Of a DNA stretch of 64,000 bases, positions 8,924-17,654 are shown piece by piece. The notes under the pieces were generated by a model. It made no database searches. It saw nothing but the letters and a program-made list of their open reading frames with translations, and was not told the origin of the DNA. How positions within the stretch are numbered: position 1 is the stretch's first letter; each line of letters starts with the position of its first letter. The translations under genes and the position numbers were made by a program. The DNA comes from Leptothrix cholodnii SP-6 (lineage in GTDB: Bacteria > Pseudomonadota > Gammaproteobacteria > Burkholderiales > Burkholderiaceae_C): positions 2,840,001 to 2,904,000 of the forward strand of contig NC_010524.1 of assembly GCF_000019785.1 (NCBI RefSeq). The letters run 5' to 3'.

Positions 8924-10177
8924 TCAGGCGGCCGAGCCGGTGGCGTCGGCCGCATCGGCCGCATCGGCCGGCTCGGCATCTGCTTCGGCATCGGCAGTGT
9001 CGGCAGCGGTGGCCTCGGCCGGTTCGACGGCGTCGGACCTGGCTTCGATCGACCGACCGGCCTCCTCGGGCTCGGTGAGCGGCTCCACCGTGACCGACAC
9101 CCGCGGCTCCGGGCCGCCGCCGCCGCGGATCACGCCCCGCAACGGCGCGACATCGGCGTAGTCGCGGCCCCAGGCGAGCGTGACGTGATCGAGCCCTGCC
9201 GGCACCGCATTGGTCGGGTCGAGCGCGACCCAGCCGTGCACCGGGCACCACACCTGCACCCAGGCATGCGAGGCGTCGGCCCCCACCAGCCGCGGCTGGC
9301 CGGGTGGCGGCTGGGTCAGCAGATAGCCGCTGACGTAGCGCGCCGCCAGGCCCAGCGAGCGCAGCGCACCGATCATCACGTGGGCGAAGTCCTGGCAGAC
9401 GCCGCGCCGCTGCGCCAGGGCCTCGGGTGCGCGGGTGGCCACCGAGGTCGCGGTGGTGTGGTATTCGAAGCGCCGGTAGACCAGGTGCATGAGCGCGACC
9501 GCACCGGCCAGCAACGGCGTGCCGGGCAGGAACACCTCGGCGCCCAGCCGCGCCAGCGCCGCGTCGCGCGGGGCGTAGGTCGACGGCAGCACGAACTCGA
9601 GCGCCTCGTCGAACGGCTGGCCGGGCTGATAGCGCAGGCGCCGGGCCACCTGCTCCCAGGGCGGGCTGGCCTTGAGCCGCATCGGCGGCGGCGCCAGCAG
9701 TTCGGCCGTGAAACAGGCCCGCACGGTCAGGCGCCGATGCACCCGCGAATGCGAGAACACCGCGCGCCAGTTGCCCCACGGATCCTGGCTCTGCTGCACC
9801 CCCGGCGCCATGTCGGCACCGGGATAGGACCGCAGCGCGCCATCCGGGTGCGAGCGCACGGACACCGCCACATCGGAGTCGGCCTGCGCGGCCGTTTCGG
9901 CGCCGGGCAGCGGCTCGGTCAGCGGCAGATCGAGTGGCGTGGGCGCATCCCACACCACGGCGTCGGGCCACGGATTGATGCGCAGCGACCAGTCGCGGAT
10001 GCGCTGCCAGGGCGTCATGCGCGGACGCAGATGCGCCATGTGATGCGCGAGCTCGACCGGCCCGTCGTAGTCGTAGCGGGTTTCGTGCTGCACCCGCAAC
10101 ACCCGCACCGGGCGCTGGATCGGATGCACGGCCTCAGGCGTCGAGGGCAGCGCGCCCTCGCGTGGTTCTGCGCTCAT
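8924..10177 (-). CDS. Transglutaminase-like cysteine protease-fold protein
   Basis: The product has 417 residues. An N-terminal beta-rich domain (about residues 20-200, with YDYDGPVELAHHMAHLRPR) precedes a transglutaminase-like core. The catalytic triad is complete: Cys in RRGVCQDFAH (about 259), His in ASHAWVQVW (about 303) and Asp in ALDPTNA (about 318). The last 45 residues are an Ala/Asp/Glu-rich low-complexity tail. Its ATG overlaps the stop of the ATP-grasp/alpha-E fusion gene (ATGA), so the two are translationally coupled. In this known gene cluster type such proteins are predicted to cleave or transfer amide bonds made by the neighbouring ligases. The substrate is unknown. Confidence 0.85.
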   Translation of the reverse strand: MSAEPREGALPSTPEAVHPIQRPVRVLRVQHETRYDYDGPVELAHHMAHLRPRMTPWQRIRDWSLRINPWPDAVVWDAPTPLDLPLTEPLPGAETAAQADSDVAVSVRSHPDGALRSYPGADMAPGVQQSQDPWGNWRAVFSHSRVHRRLTVRACFTAELLAPPPMRLKASPPWEQVARRLRYQPGQPFDEALEFVLPSTYAPRDAALARLGAEVFLPGTPLLAGAVALMHLVYRRFEYHTTATSVATRAPEALAQRRGVCQDFAHVMIGALRSLGLAARYVSGYLLTQPPPGQPRLVGADASHAWVQVWCPVHGWVALDPTNAVPAGLDHVTLAWGRDYADVAPLRGVIRGGGGPEPRVSVTVEPLTEPEEAGRSIEARSDAVEPAEATAADTADAEADAEPADAADAADATGSAA

Positions 10178-12981
10178 TGCCACACCGACCGATCTGCCGC
10201 GCGGACGTGCGAGAACAGATGCTGGCTGACTTCGTTGGACAGCGTGCGGGCCGCGTCGCTGCAGCTCGCGAGGGCATCGATCAGGGTGCTGTAGGCGCCG
10301 TCCTCGTCGACGCTGCTGAGCGCCTCGAGCGACCACGAACCGGGCTGCGGCAGGGCATCGCTGGCGGCCTCGGCCCAGATCGGATCGTGGCGCGCCAGCT
10401 TGCGCAGGCGGTCGCGCATGGTGCGCGAGACCCAGGCCAGCGAGCGCGGGTTGTCGGTGTCGAGCACCAGCAGGTGCAGCAGCGGCGGCACTTCGCGGCG
10501 GGACTGGAAATTGGCGCGGTACGTGATGGTGGTCTCGAAGATCTCCAGCAGCAGCGCGAAGCCGTCGTCGAGGGCCGGCAGGCCGCTCTCGAAACCGAGC
10601 CGCAGCGCGTGCGCCAGCACGTCCAGACGCTCGATCTGGCGGCCGACGCTGAGCAGGCGCCAGCCGTCGTCGCGGGTCATGCGGTCGGTCTGCGCACCGG
10701 TGATGGCGCTCAGCCGGGTCATGGCGCGCGACAGGACGCCCAGCACATCGGACAGCGGCTCGTGGCCTTGCTGCGCCAGCACCTCGGCCAGTTCGCGGCC
10801 GAACTGCCGCTCCAGGTCGAGGATCAGCGACCAGTGCTCGGTCGACAGCCGATCGCGCAGGGCCTCGGCGCACTGGCGCAGCGACTGCAGGTTGAAGGCG
10901 ACGCTGGAACCCGACGAACGATCCGCCAGCGCGCGCACCAGCGAGCGCTCGAACAGGCGCCCGGCCTGGGCCGAGGCCAGCGCCGGCGACGGCACGCCGG
11001 CATCGATCAGCCCGTGGCGCAGCAGCAGCGTGTGCAGCATCTGCAGCACCGGCGGGCTCGCGGTGGCCAGGCCTTCGAGCGCCAGGCGGGCCAGCCGCAC
11101 GGTGTTCTCGGCCCGCTCGGTGTAGCGGCCGAGCCAGAACAGGTTCTCGGCCGACCGGCTGGTGATGACACGGTGCCAGCGCGCCAGGTCGGCCGGCGCC
11201 AGCGGCTTGGGCAGCAGGCTGGTGTCGTCGACCTTGCCGTCGGTGAGCACCCAGGTGTCGGTGCTGGCGCTGCCGCGCTGCATCGACAGGTAGGCGTCGG
11301 CGCCACCGCTGGCACCCGGGTTGGCGCTGCTGGTCTGCGTCGACGGGCGAGCGGCCACCCGGGTCAGCCCGCCGGGCAGCACGCACCAGCCGCCGTTGCC
11401 GTCGGTCATGGCGTAGACCCGCAGCACCAGCGGCCGCGGCTCCAGCCGGCCGTCGCGCCAGACCGGCTGCTCCGACGGATGGACCCGCGCCATCAGCGTG
11501 TGCGCGGCCGGATCGGCGTCGATGCGGGCACGCCAGGCCCGCACGCTGGCGCGGTCGAGGTCGCTGCCGAGCACCGGCTCGAAACCCTGCGTGACCGGGC
11601 CGCCGGGGAAGGTCGGCATGATCACGTAGTCGGCCAGTTCGTCGCGGTTGGCGGCCCAGACGCTGGCTTCGCCGCACCACCAGCTGGTGGTGGCCGGCAG
11701 GATCAGCTCCTCGCCGAGCAGGCGGCGCGCCGCGCCGGGCCAGAACGCGGCCAGGCCGGGGCTCTCGAGCACGCCGGCGCCGGGCACGTTGGCCATCACG
11801 AGCTCGCCGGCCCGCAGGGCCTGCAGCAGGCCCGGCACGCCGAGCGCCGACTCGGCGCGCAACTCGAGCGGGTCGAGCCACTCGTCGTCGACCCGGCGCA
11901 GCAGCACGTGCACACGCTCCAGGCCGTGCAAAGTCTTGAGGTAGAGACGCTGGTCGCGCACCGTCAGGTCGGAGCCTTCCACCAGGCTCAGCCCCAGGTA
12001 GCGCGCCAGGAAGACGTGCTCGAAATAGGTTTCGCTGCGCGGACCGGGCGTCAGCAAGGCCACGCGCGAGCGCTCGCCCGCGGGGCTGGAACGCATCAGG
12101 CCGTCCATCAGGGCCCGGAACGCCGACGCCACGCGCTGCACCCGCAGGTCGCGGAAGGCCTCGGGGAACTGCTGCGCGATGATGAGCCGGTTCTCGAGCA
12201 GATAACCCAGGCCCGACGGCGCCTGGGTGCGCCGATCGACCACCCACCAGTGGCCATCGGGGCCGCGCGCCAGATCGACCGCCACCAGGTGCAGCCAAGC
12301 GTCGTCGACCGGCTTGACGCCGTGCATCGGCCGCAGGTATTGGGGATGACCGAGCACCAGCGACGCAGGCAGGATGCCTTCGTGCAGCAGATCCTGGGCG
12401 CCGTAGATGTCGGCCATCGCGGCGTTCAGCAGGCGTGCATGCTGGCGCACGCCGCGCTCGATGTGGGCCCACTCTCGCGGCGCGATCAGCAGCGGCAGCA
12501 GTTCGAGCGGCCAGGTGCGCTCGCCGCCACCTTCTTCGGAATGCACGTTGAACGTGGCGCCGTCGTCGCGCACGCGGCGCTTCACGCGGGCGTGGCGCGC
12601 CGTCAGGTCGAGCCAGCCGTCGAGCCCCGAACTCTGGAAAAACCGCTGCCACAGCGGTGCCAGCGGCGGGTGCGCCTTGTGATGGGACTCGGCCGACGCC
12701 GTGGCGGCCGTGTCGGTGTCGCCGTCGATGTCGATGTCGGCAGCCGCTTCGGCCGCGTCAGCGACGGCGGCTTCTTCTGATTCGGTCGCCTCGCCGGGCG
12801 ACACGACGCTCATGCCGAAATGGACACCCGAAGGCAGCACCGCTCCGCGCAATTCGTCGTGGTGCCCGGGCGTGCCGCGGCCGGCCGCCGCGGCGGCCAG
12901 TTCGGCGGCGTCGGGCAGATCGTCGGACAACAGGCTGGATTGCATGGCGGCATCATGCCTTGCCCCAGGGATGGACGTCAT
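10174..12981 (-). CDS. Circularly permuted ATP-grasp / alpha-E fusion protein
   Basis: A protein of 935 residues joins two families. Residues about 100-590 are a circularly permuted ATP-grasp domain, with APSGLGYLLENR, LLTPGPRSETYFEH and RVDDEWLDPLEL. Residues about 605-930 are an alpha-E domain, beginning SRSAENLFWLGRYTERAENT. Compared with the stand-alone ATP-grasp protein at 17655-19088, key parts of the active site are changed. LEDNLRVPSG has become VDRRTQAPSG, and the KEVHGAGGYGM loop is replaced by VIMPTFPGG. The ligase half may therefore be inactive. An acidic low-complexity stretch lies at residues 60-100. The start could be ATG 12981 or ATG 12945. It is coupled to the downstream transglutaminase. 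Confidence 0.85.
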   Translation of the reverse strand: MTSIPGARHDAAMQSSLLSDDLPDAAELAAAAAGRGTPGHHDELRGAVLPSGVHFGMSVVSPGEATESEEAAVADAAEAAADIDIDGDTDTAATASAESHHKAHPPLAPLWQRFFQSSGLDGWLDLTARHARVKRRVRDDGATFNVHSEEGGGERTWPLELLPLLIAPREWAHIERGVRQHARLLNAAMADIYGAQDLLHEGILPASLVLGHPQYLRPMHGVKPVDDAWLHLVAVDLARGPDGHWWVVDRRTQAPSGLGYLLENRLIIAQQFPEAFRDLRVQRVASAFRALMDGLMRSSPAGERSRVALLTPGPRSETYFEHVFLARYLGLSLVEGSDLTVRDQRLYLKTLHGLERVHVLLRRVDDEWLDPLELRAESALGVPGLLQALRAGELVMANVPGAGVLESPGLAAFWPGAARRLLGEELILPATTSWWCGEASVWAANRDELADYVIMPTFPGGPVTQGFEPVLGSDLDRASVRAWRARIDADPAAHTLMARVHPSEQPVWRDGRLEPRPLVLRVYAMTDGNGGWCVLPGGLTRVAARPSTQTSSANPGASGGADAYLSMQRGSASTDTWVLTDGKVDDTSLLPKPLAPADLARWHRVITSRSAENLFWLGRYTERAENTVRLARLALEGLATASPPVLQMLHTLLLRHGLIDAGVPSPALASAQAGRLFERSLVRALADRSSGSSVAFNLQSLRQCAEALRDRLSTEHWSLILDLERQFGRELAEVLAQQGHEPLSDVLGVLSRAMTRLSAITGAQTDRMTRDDGWRLLSVGRQIERLDVLAHALRLGFESGLPALDDGFALLLEIFETTITYRANFQSRREVPPLLHLLVLDTDNPRSLAWVSRTMRDRLRKLARHDPIWAEAASDALPQPGSWSLEALSSVDEDGAYSTLIDALASCSDAARTLSNEVSQHLFSHVRAADRSVWQ

Positions 12982-13059
12982 GCGGGTGAGCCTCAGTGGC
13001 CAAAAACACCCTGCCGGTGCAGCTCAGGCACCGGCATGGGGATGGGAAGACGCGGTCGT

Positions 13060-16000
13060 TCAGTTGCGCCGCAGATCGAGCGTGAACGGGAACTCGCGGC
13101 TGCGCTGGGGTGCCTCCACCGTGACACGCCCCGGCGTGTGACCCATCGCGATGAACCGCGCCAGACGCCGGCTTTCGGCTTCGAACGAGTTGATCGGGAA
13201 GGTCTCGTAGTTGCGTCCGCCCGGATGCGCCACGTGATAGCGGCCACCGCCGAGCGAGCGCTGCATCCAGCTGTCGATCAGGTCGATCGTCAGCGGTGCA
13301 TGCACGCCGATGGTCGGGTGCAGCGCCGAGCTGGGCTGCCAGGCGCGGTAACGCACGCCGGCCACGTATTCGCCGACACGGCCGGTGGGCTGCAGCGGCA
13401 GCGGCACGCCGTTGACGGTGAGCACATGGCGCGGATCGATCAGGCCGGTGACCTTGACCTCGATGCGTTCCAGCGACGAATCGACATAGCGCACCGTCGT
13501 GCCCGCCCCGCCCTCCTCGCCCATCACGTGCCAGGGCTCGAGCGCGTTGCGCAGCGTGACGTGCACGCCGCGCGCGGTGATCTCGCCCACCTTCGGGAAA
13601 CGGAACTCGAAGTGCGGCGCGAACCAACTCGACTCGAAGGCGTAACCCTCGTTGGCCATGTCGTCCATGACGTCGTCGAAGTCCATCTGCACGAACGAGG
13701 GCAGCAGGAAACGGTCGTGCAGCTCGGTGCCCCAGCGCACCAGCGGCGCGCGGTAGGGTTCCTTCCAGAAGCGCGCCACCAGCGCGCGCAGCAGCAGCTG
13801 CTGCACGATGCTCATGCGCGCATGCGGCGGCATCTCGAAGGCACGCAGCTCCAGCAGGCCCAGGCGGCCGGTCGAGCTGTCGGGCGAATAGAGCTTGTCG
13901 ATGCAGAACTCGCTGCGGTGCGTGTTGCCGGTGACGTCGATCAGGATGTTGCGCAGCGTGCGGTCGACCAGCCACGGCGGCATGTCGTTGCCGTACACCG
14001 CCTTGTTGCGCTCGATCTCGGCCAGCGCGATCTCGAGCTCGAAGACCTGATCGTTGCGCGCCTCGTCCACCCGCGGCGCCTGGCTGGTCGGGCCGATGAA
14101 CATGCCCGAGAACAGGTAGCTCAGCGACGGATGGTTGTGCCAGTAGGTCAGCAGGCTGGCGAGCAGGTCGGGCCGGCGCAGGAACGGCGAATCCGCCGGG
14201 GTGGCGCCACCCATCACCATGTGATTGCCGCCGCCCGTGCCGGTGTGCCGGCCGTCGAGCATGAATTTCTCGGTCGACAGCCGCGACAGGCGGGCCGCCT
14301 CGTACAGGAACTCGGTGTGCTCGACCAGATCGCCCCAGTTGTGCGCCGGGTGGATGTTGACCTCGATGACACCCGGGTCGGGCGTGACCTGCAGCATCTT
14401 CAGGCGCGGATCGCGCGGCGGCGGGTAGCCTTCGAGCACGATCTTGACGCCCTGCTCGGCCGCGGTCGCCTCGACGGCGGCGAGCAGCTCGAGGTAGTCC
14501 TCCAGGCGCGCCAGCGGCGGCATGAAGACATACAGCACGCCGGTGGCCTCGCCCACCTTCTCGGCCTTCGGGCCGTTGGCACGACGCGGATCGCGCGCTT
14601 CCACGCACAGCGCAGTGCGGGTGATCCAGTGCGCCGACTGGAAACGCTGCGGCGAGCGCGCCAGCTCTTCGGCGCTCATCCACTTTCCCGGGCCGGCCAC
14701 ATCACCGGCGGCCTCACCGGTCACATGACCGGCCTTTGCGGCCGCCGACGCGATGCCCGGCCGGCCGAACACCGAATCGCCCTCGCGCGGGCCGATCGGC
14801 TCGGACTGCACCGCCACGGTGCCGCCCTCGGCAAAACCGCCGCCGATCACGTGCGCGGCGTACTGGCTGCGCAGCTGGCTGGCAGCCGGCAGGCTCGAGC
14901 GGTCGGCGAACGGATCGTGTTCGATGTGGTACGGGTACTCGCCCTTGCTGACCCAGGGCAGCGAGTCGAGCGGCAGGCGCAGGCCCATCGGCGAATCGCC
15001 CGGGAACAGGTACATGCGCTCGTCGCGGAAGAACCACGGGCCGGTGACCCAGCGCTGGCCGGCCAGCGTCACGCCCTCGGCGCGCGTGATCGGCAACACG
15101 TAGCCGATCTCGGTGTCCAGGCCCTGCGCGAAGACGCGGCGCAGGCGCACGCGCTCGAGCTCGTCGTCGAGCCGGCTGTCGAACGGATCGACGTTGACCG
15201 GCAGGCGGCGCTCGCGCCACAGGTAGTACCAGGTGTCCTCGTAGCCGGTCTGGATGTAGTCGGTGGTCAGGCCGAGCTTGCGCGTCAGGTGGTGGATGAA
15301 GCGCTTGGCATCTTCCGACGTGTAGGCGTGCGGGTCACGCTCGTCGGCAAACAGCGACGGGTCGTGCCAGCACGGCTGGCCGTCCTCGCGCCAGAACACC
15401 GACAGCGCCCAGCGCGGCAGCTGCTCGCCCGGATACCACTTGCCCTGGCCGAAATGCAGGAAACCGCCGTCGCCGTATTCCTTGCGCAGGCGCTGCACCA
15501 GGTCCTGCGCGAACAGGCGCTTGGTGGGGCCGAGCGCGTCGGTGTTCCATTCGGCGCCATCGCGGTCGTCGACCGACACGAAGGTCGGCTCGCCGCCCAT
15601 CGTCAGGCGCACGTCGCCGGCCACCAGCTCCGCGTCGACCGCCGCGCCCAGCGCCAGCACGTCCTGCCACTGGTCTTCGGTGTAGGGCTTGGTGACACGC
15701 GGCGATTCCCAGATGCGGGTGATCTGCATCGTGTGCGCGAACTCGACCTCGCACTCGTCGACGCCGCCGGAAATCGGCGCCGCGCTCGACGGCTGCGGCG
15801 TGCAGGCCACCGGCACGTGGCCTTCGCCCGCCAGCAGGCCGGAGGTCGGGTCGAGGCCGATCCAGCCGGCGCCGGGCAGGTAGACCTCGCACCAGGCGTG
15901 CAGGTCGGTGAAGTCGACCTCGGTGCCGCTCGGACCGTCGAGGGCCTGCACGTCGGACTTCAGCTGGATCAGGTAGCCCGAGACGAAACGCGCCGCCAGG

Positions 16001-16584
16001 CCCATGTGGCGCAGCGTCTCGACCAGCAGCCAGCCGGTGTCGCGGCACGAACCGCTGCCGTTGACAAGCGTTTCTTCGGGCGTCTGCACACCCGGCTCCA
16101 TGCGGATCAGGTAGCTGATCTGGTTCTGCAGGCGCTGGTTCAGGCCGACCAGGAAGTCGATCGTGCGCACCTCGGTGCGGTCGATCGAGTCGATGAACTT
16201 CTTGAAGGCCGGCGTGGCCGGCTCGGTGACGATGTAGGGCGCGAGTTCGAGCGCCAGCGCCTCGTCATAGACGAACGGGAAGTTCTCGGCACCCGGCTCG
16301 AGGAAGAAGTCGAACGGGTTGTAGACCGACATCTCGGCCACCAGATCGACGGTGACCTTGAACTCGGTGGTCTCTTCGGGAAAGACCAGTCGCGCCAGGT
16401 AGTTCGAGAACGGATCCTGCTGCCAGTTGACGAAATGGCCTTCGGGCTCGACGCGCAGCGAGTAGCTCAGGATCGGCGTGCGGCAGTGTGGCGCCGGGCG
16501 CAAGCGCACGATCTGCGGCGACAGCCCGACCCGGCGGTCGTATTTGTAGTGGGTGACGTGATTGAGAGCGACGTGGATGGACAC
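13060..16584 (-). CDS. Transglutaminase / DUF2126 putative amidoligase
   Basis: The product is a 1,174-residue two-part enzyme. The N-terminal 300 residues are a transglutaminase-like domain, with Cys in GSGSCRDTGW (about 179), His in DLHAWCEVY (about 228) and Asp in LDPTSG (about 244). The rest matches the large DUF2126 family, described as a putative amidoligase with a glutamine-synthetase-like fold. DGRHTGTGGGNHMVMGG (about 785) is the kind of motif seen in such active sites. The family start MSIHVALNHVTHYKYD fixes the GTG at 16584. Length is as usual for the family. It lies in an operon with alpha-E and ATP-grasp genes, which supports a peptide-bond-forming pathway of unknown product. Confidence 0.88.
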   Translation of the reverse strand: MSIHVALNHVTHYKYDRRVGLSPQIVRLRPAPHCRTPILSYSLRVEPEGHFVNWQQDPFSNYLARLVFPEETTEFKVTVDLVAEMSVYNPFDFFLEPGAENFPFVYDEALALELAPYIVTEPATPAFKKFIDSIDRTEVRTIDFLVGLNQRLQNQISYLIRMEPGVQTPEETLVNGSGSCRDTGWLLVETLRHMGLAARFVSGYLIQLKSDVQALDGPSGTEVDFTDLHAWCEVYLPGAGWIGLDPTSGLLAGEGHVPVACTPQPSSAAPISGGVDECEVEFAHTMQITRIWESPRVTKPYTEDQWQDVLALGAAVDAELVAGDVRLTMGGEPTFVSVDDRDGAEWNTDALGPTKRLFAQDLVQRLRKEYGDGGFLHFGQGKWYPGEQLPRWALSVFWREDGQPCWHDPSLFADERDPHAYTSEDAKRFIHHLTRKLGLTTDYIQTGYEDTWYYLWRERRLPVNVDPFDSRLDDELERVRLRRVFAQGLDTEIGYVLPITRAEGVTLAGQRWVTGPWFFRDERMYLFPGDSPMGLRLPLDSLPWVSKGEYPYHIEHDPFADRSSLPAASQLRSQYAAHVIGGGFAEGGTVAVQSEPIGPREGDSVFGRPGIASAAAKAGHVTGEAAGDVAGPGKWMSAEELARSPQRFQSAHWITRTALCVEARDPRRANGPKAEKVGEATGVLYVFMPPLARLEDYLELLAAVEATAAEQGVKIVLEGYPPPRDPRLKMLQVTPDPGVIEVNIHPAHNWGDLVEHTEFLYEAARLSRLSTEKFMLDGRHTGTGGGNHMVMGGATPADSPFLRRPDLLASLLTYWHNHPSLSYLFSGMFIGPTSQAPRVDEARNDQVFELEIALAEIERNKAVYGNDMPPWLVDRTLRNILIDVTGNTHRSEFCIDKLYSPDSSTGRLGLLELRAFEMPPHARMSIVQQLLLRALVARFWKEPYRAPLVRWGTELHDRFLLPSFVQMDFDDVMDDMANEGYAFESSWFAPHFEFRFPKVGEITARGVHVTLRNALEPWHVMGEEGGAGTTVRYVDSSLERIEVKVTGLIDPRHVLTVNGVPLPLQPTGRVGEYVAGVRYRAWQPSSALHPTIGVHAPLTIDLIDSWMQRSLGGGRYHVAHPGGRNYETFPINSFEAESRRLARFIAMGHTPGRVTVEAPQRSREFPFTLDLRRN

Positions 16585-16620
16585 GGACGGGCCCTGCTTT
16601 TAGTGAGTGAAATCATGAAT

Positions 16621-16646
16621 GGCACCCGGCCTGTCGGCCGGGTGCC
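16621..16646. repeat. 11-bp perfect inverted repeat between two operon genes
   Basis: The arms ggcacccggcc (16621-16631) and ggccgggtgcc (16636-16646) pair perfectly around a 4-base loop, tgtc. It lies in the 106-base gap between the alpha-E gene and the DUF2126 gene, both on the minus strand. No T-run follows it in the direction of transcription. It is therefore more likely an mRNA-stabilising or attenuating hairpin, or a REP-like element, than a simple terminator. Confidence 0.6.
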
Positions 16647-16690
16647 ACCGTCGTGGTTCTTGAAAGAGCGAGAGGCCGCGGCGCGTGGTG

Positions 16691-17650
16691 TCAGTGCGCC
16701 GTGGGAACCAGGAAATCGCGGCTGATGCCCGCACCCAGGTCGCTCACCCGGTCGAGGAACTGGGTCAGGTAGGCGTGCAGGCCGGTGGCCAGGATCTCGT
16801 CGATGCGGCCGTATTCGAGATCGGCACGCAGACGGCCGGCGCGCCGCAGCGTCTCGGACGACTGGTCATTGGCCACCAGGCCGAGGTTGGCGATCACCTC
16901 GTTGGTGCAGGCTGCCAGCGAACGGGGCATGTCCGGGCGCAGGATCAGCAACTCGGCCACCTTCTCGGGCTGGATGACGTTGCGGTAGACCTTGCGGTAG
17001 ACCTCGAAACCGGACACCGACCGCAGTATCGCCGACCAGTGATAGAAGTCGTATTCGATGTCCTTGGCGTCGGCCGCGCCGTAGAAGTCGCTCTCGACGG
17101 CATGGAACTTGACATCGAGCAGCCGGGCGGTGTTGTCGGCACGCTCCAGGAAGGTGCCGATGCGCACGAAATGCAGCGCCTCGTCCTGCAACATGGTGCC
17201 CACCTGCACGCCGCGCGACAGGTGCGAGCGGAACTTGACCCACTCGAACATGGCGCTCGGATCGCGCTCGAAGGAGCGTTCGCGCAGCAGGCTGTTGAAC
17301 TCGAGCCAGGTGTGGTTGGTGGTCTCCCACACCTCGGTGGTCAGCGCGCCGCGCACCGCACGGGCGTTTTCACGCGCCGCGCGCAGGCAGCAGAGGATCG
17401 ACGACGGGTTGCGCTCGTCGCGCAGCATGAAGTCCATCACCTTGCGGGCATCGATCTCGCCGTAGCGGGTGGCGTAGTCGCCGCTCAGCTCGGAGATGCT
17501 CAGCAGGCCGCGCCAACCTTGTTCGGTGACGGCGGCCGACTGCGGCAGCAGCGAGGTCTGGTAGTTGACATCGAGCATGCGCGCGGTGTTTTCCGCCCGC
17601 TCCATGTAGCGCGACATCCAGAAAAGGTGATCAGCAGTTCGGGAAAGCAT
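16691..17650 (-). CDS. Alpha-E domain protein
   Basis: This 319-residue all-helical protein of the alpha-E (formerly DUF403) family starts with the family hallmark MLSRTADHLFWMSRYMERAE. The family has no known biochemical activity. It nearly always accompanies circularly permuted ATP-grasp and transglutaminase genes, and is fused to ATP-grasp in the neighbour at 10174-12981. ATG 17650 is supported by a GGAGG ribosome site and lies 4 bases after the ATP-grasp stop. It probably acts as a partner of the ATP-grasp ligase. Confidence 0.9.
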   Translation of the reverse strand: MLSRTADHLFWMSRYMERAENTARMLDVNYQTSLLPQSAAVTEQGWRGLLSISELSGDYATRYGEIDARKVMDFMLRDERNPSSILCCLRAARENARAVRGALTTEVWETTNHTWLEFNSLLRERSFERDPSAMFEWVKFRSHLSRGVQVGTMLQDEALHFVRIGTFLERADNTARLLDVKFHAVESDFYGAADAKDIEYDFYHWSAILRSVSGFEVYRKVYRNVIQPEKVAELLILRPDMPRSLAACTNEVIANLGLVANDQSSETLRRAGRLRADLEYGRIDEILATGLHAYLTQFLDRVSDLGAGISRDFLVPTAH

Positions 17651-17654
17651 TCTT

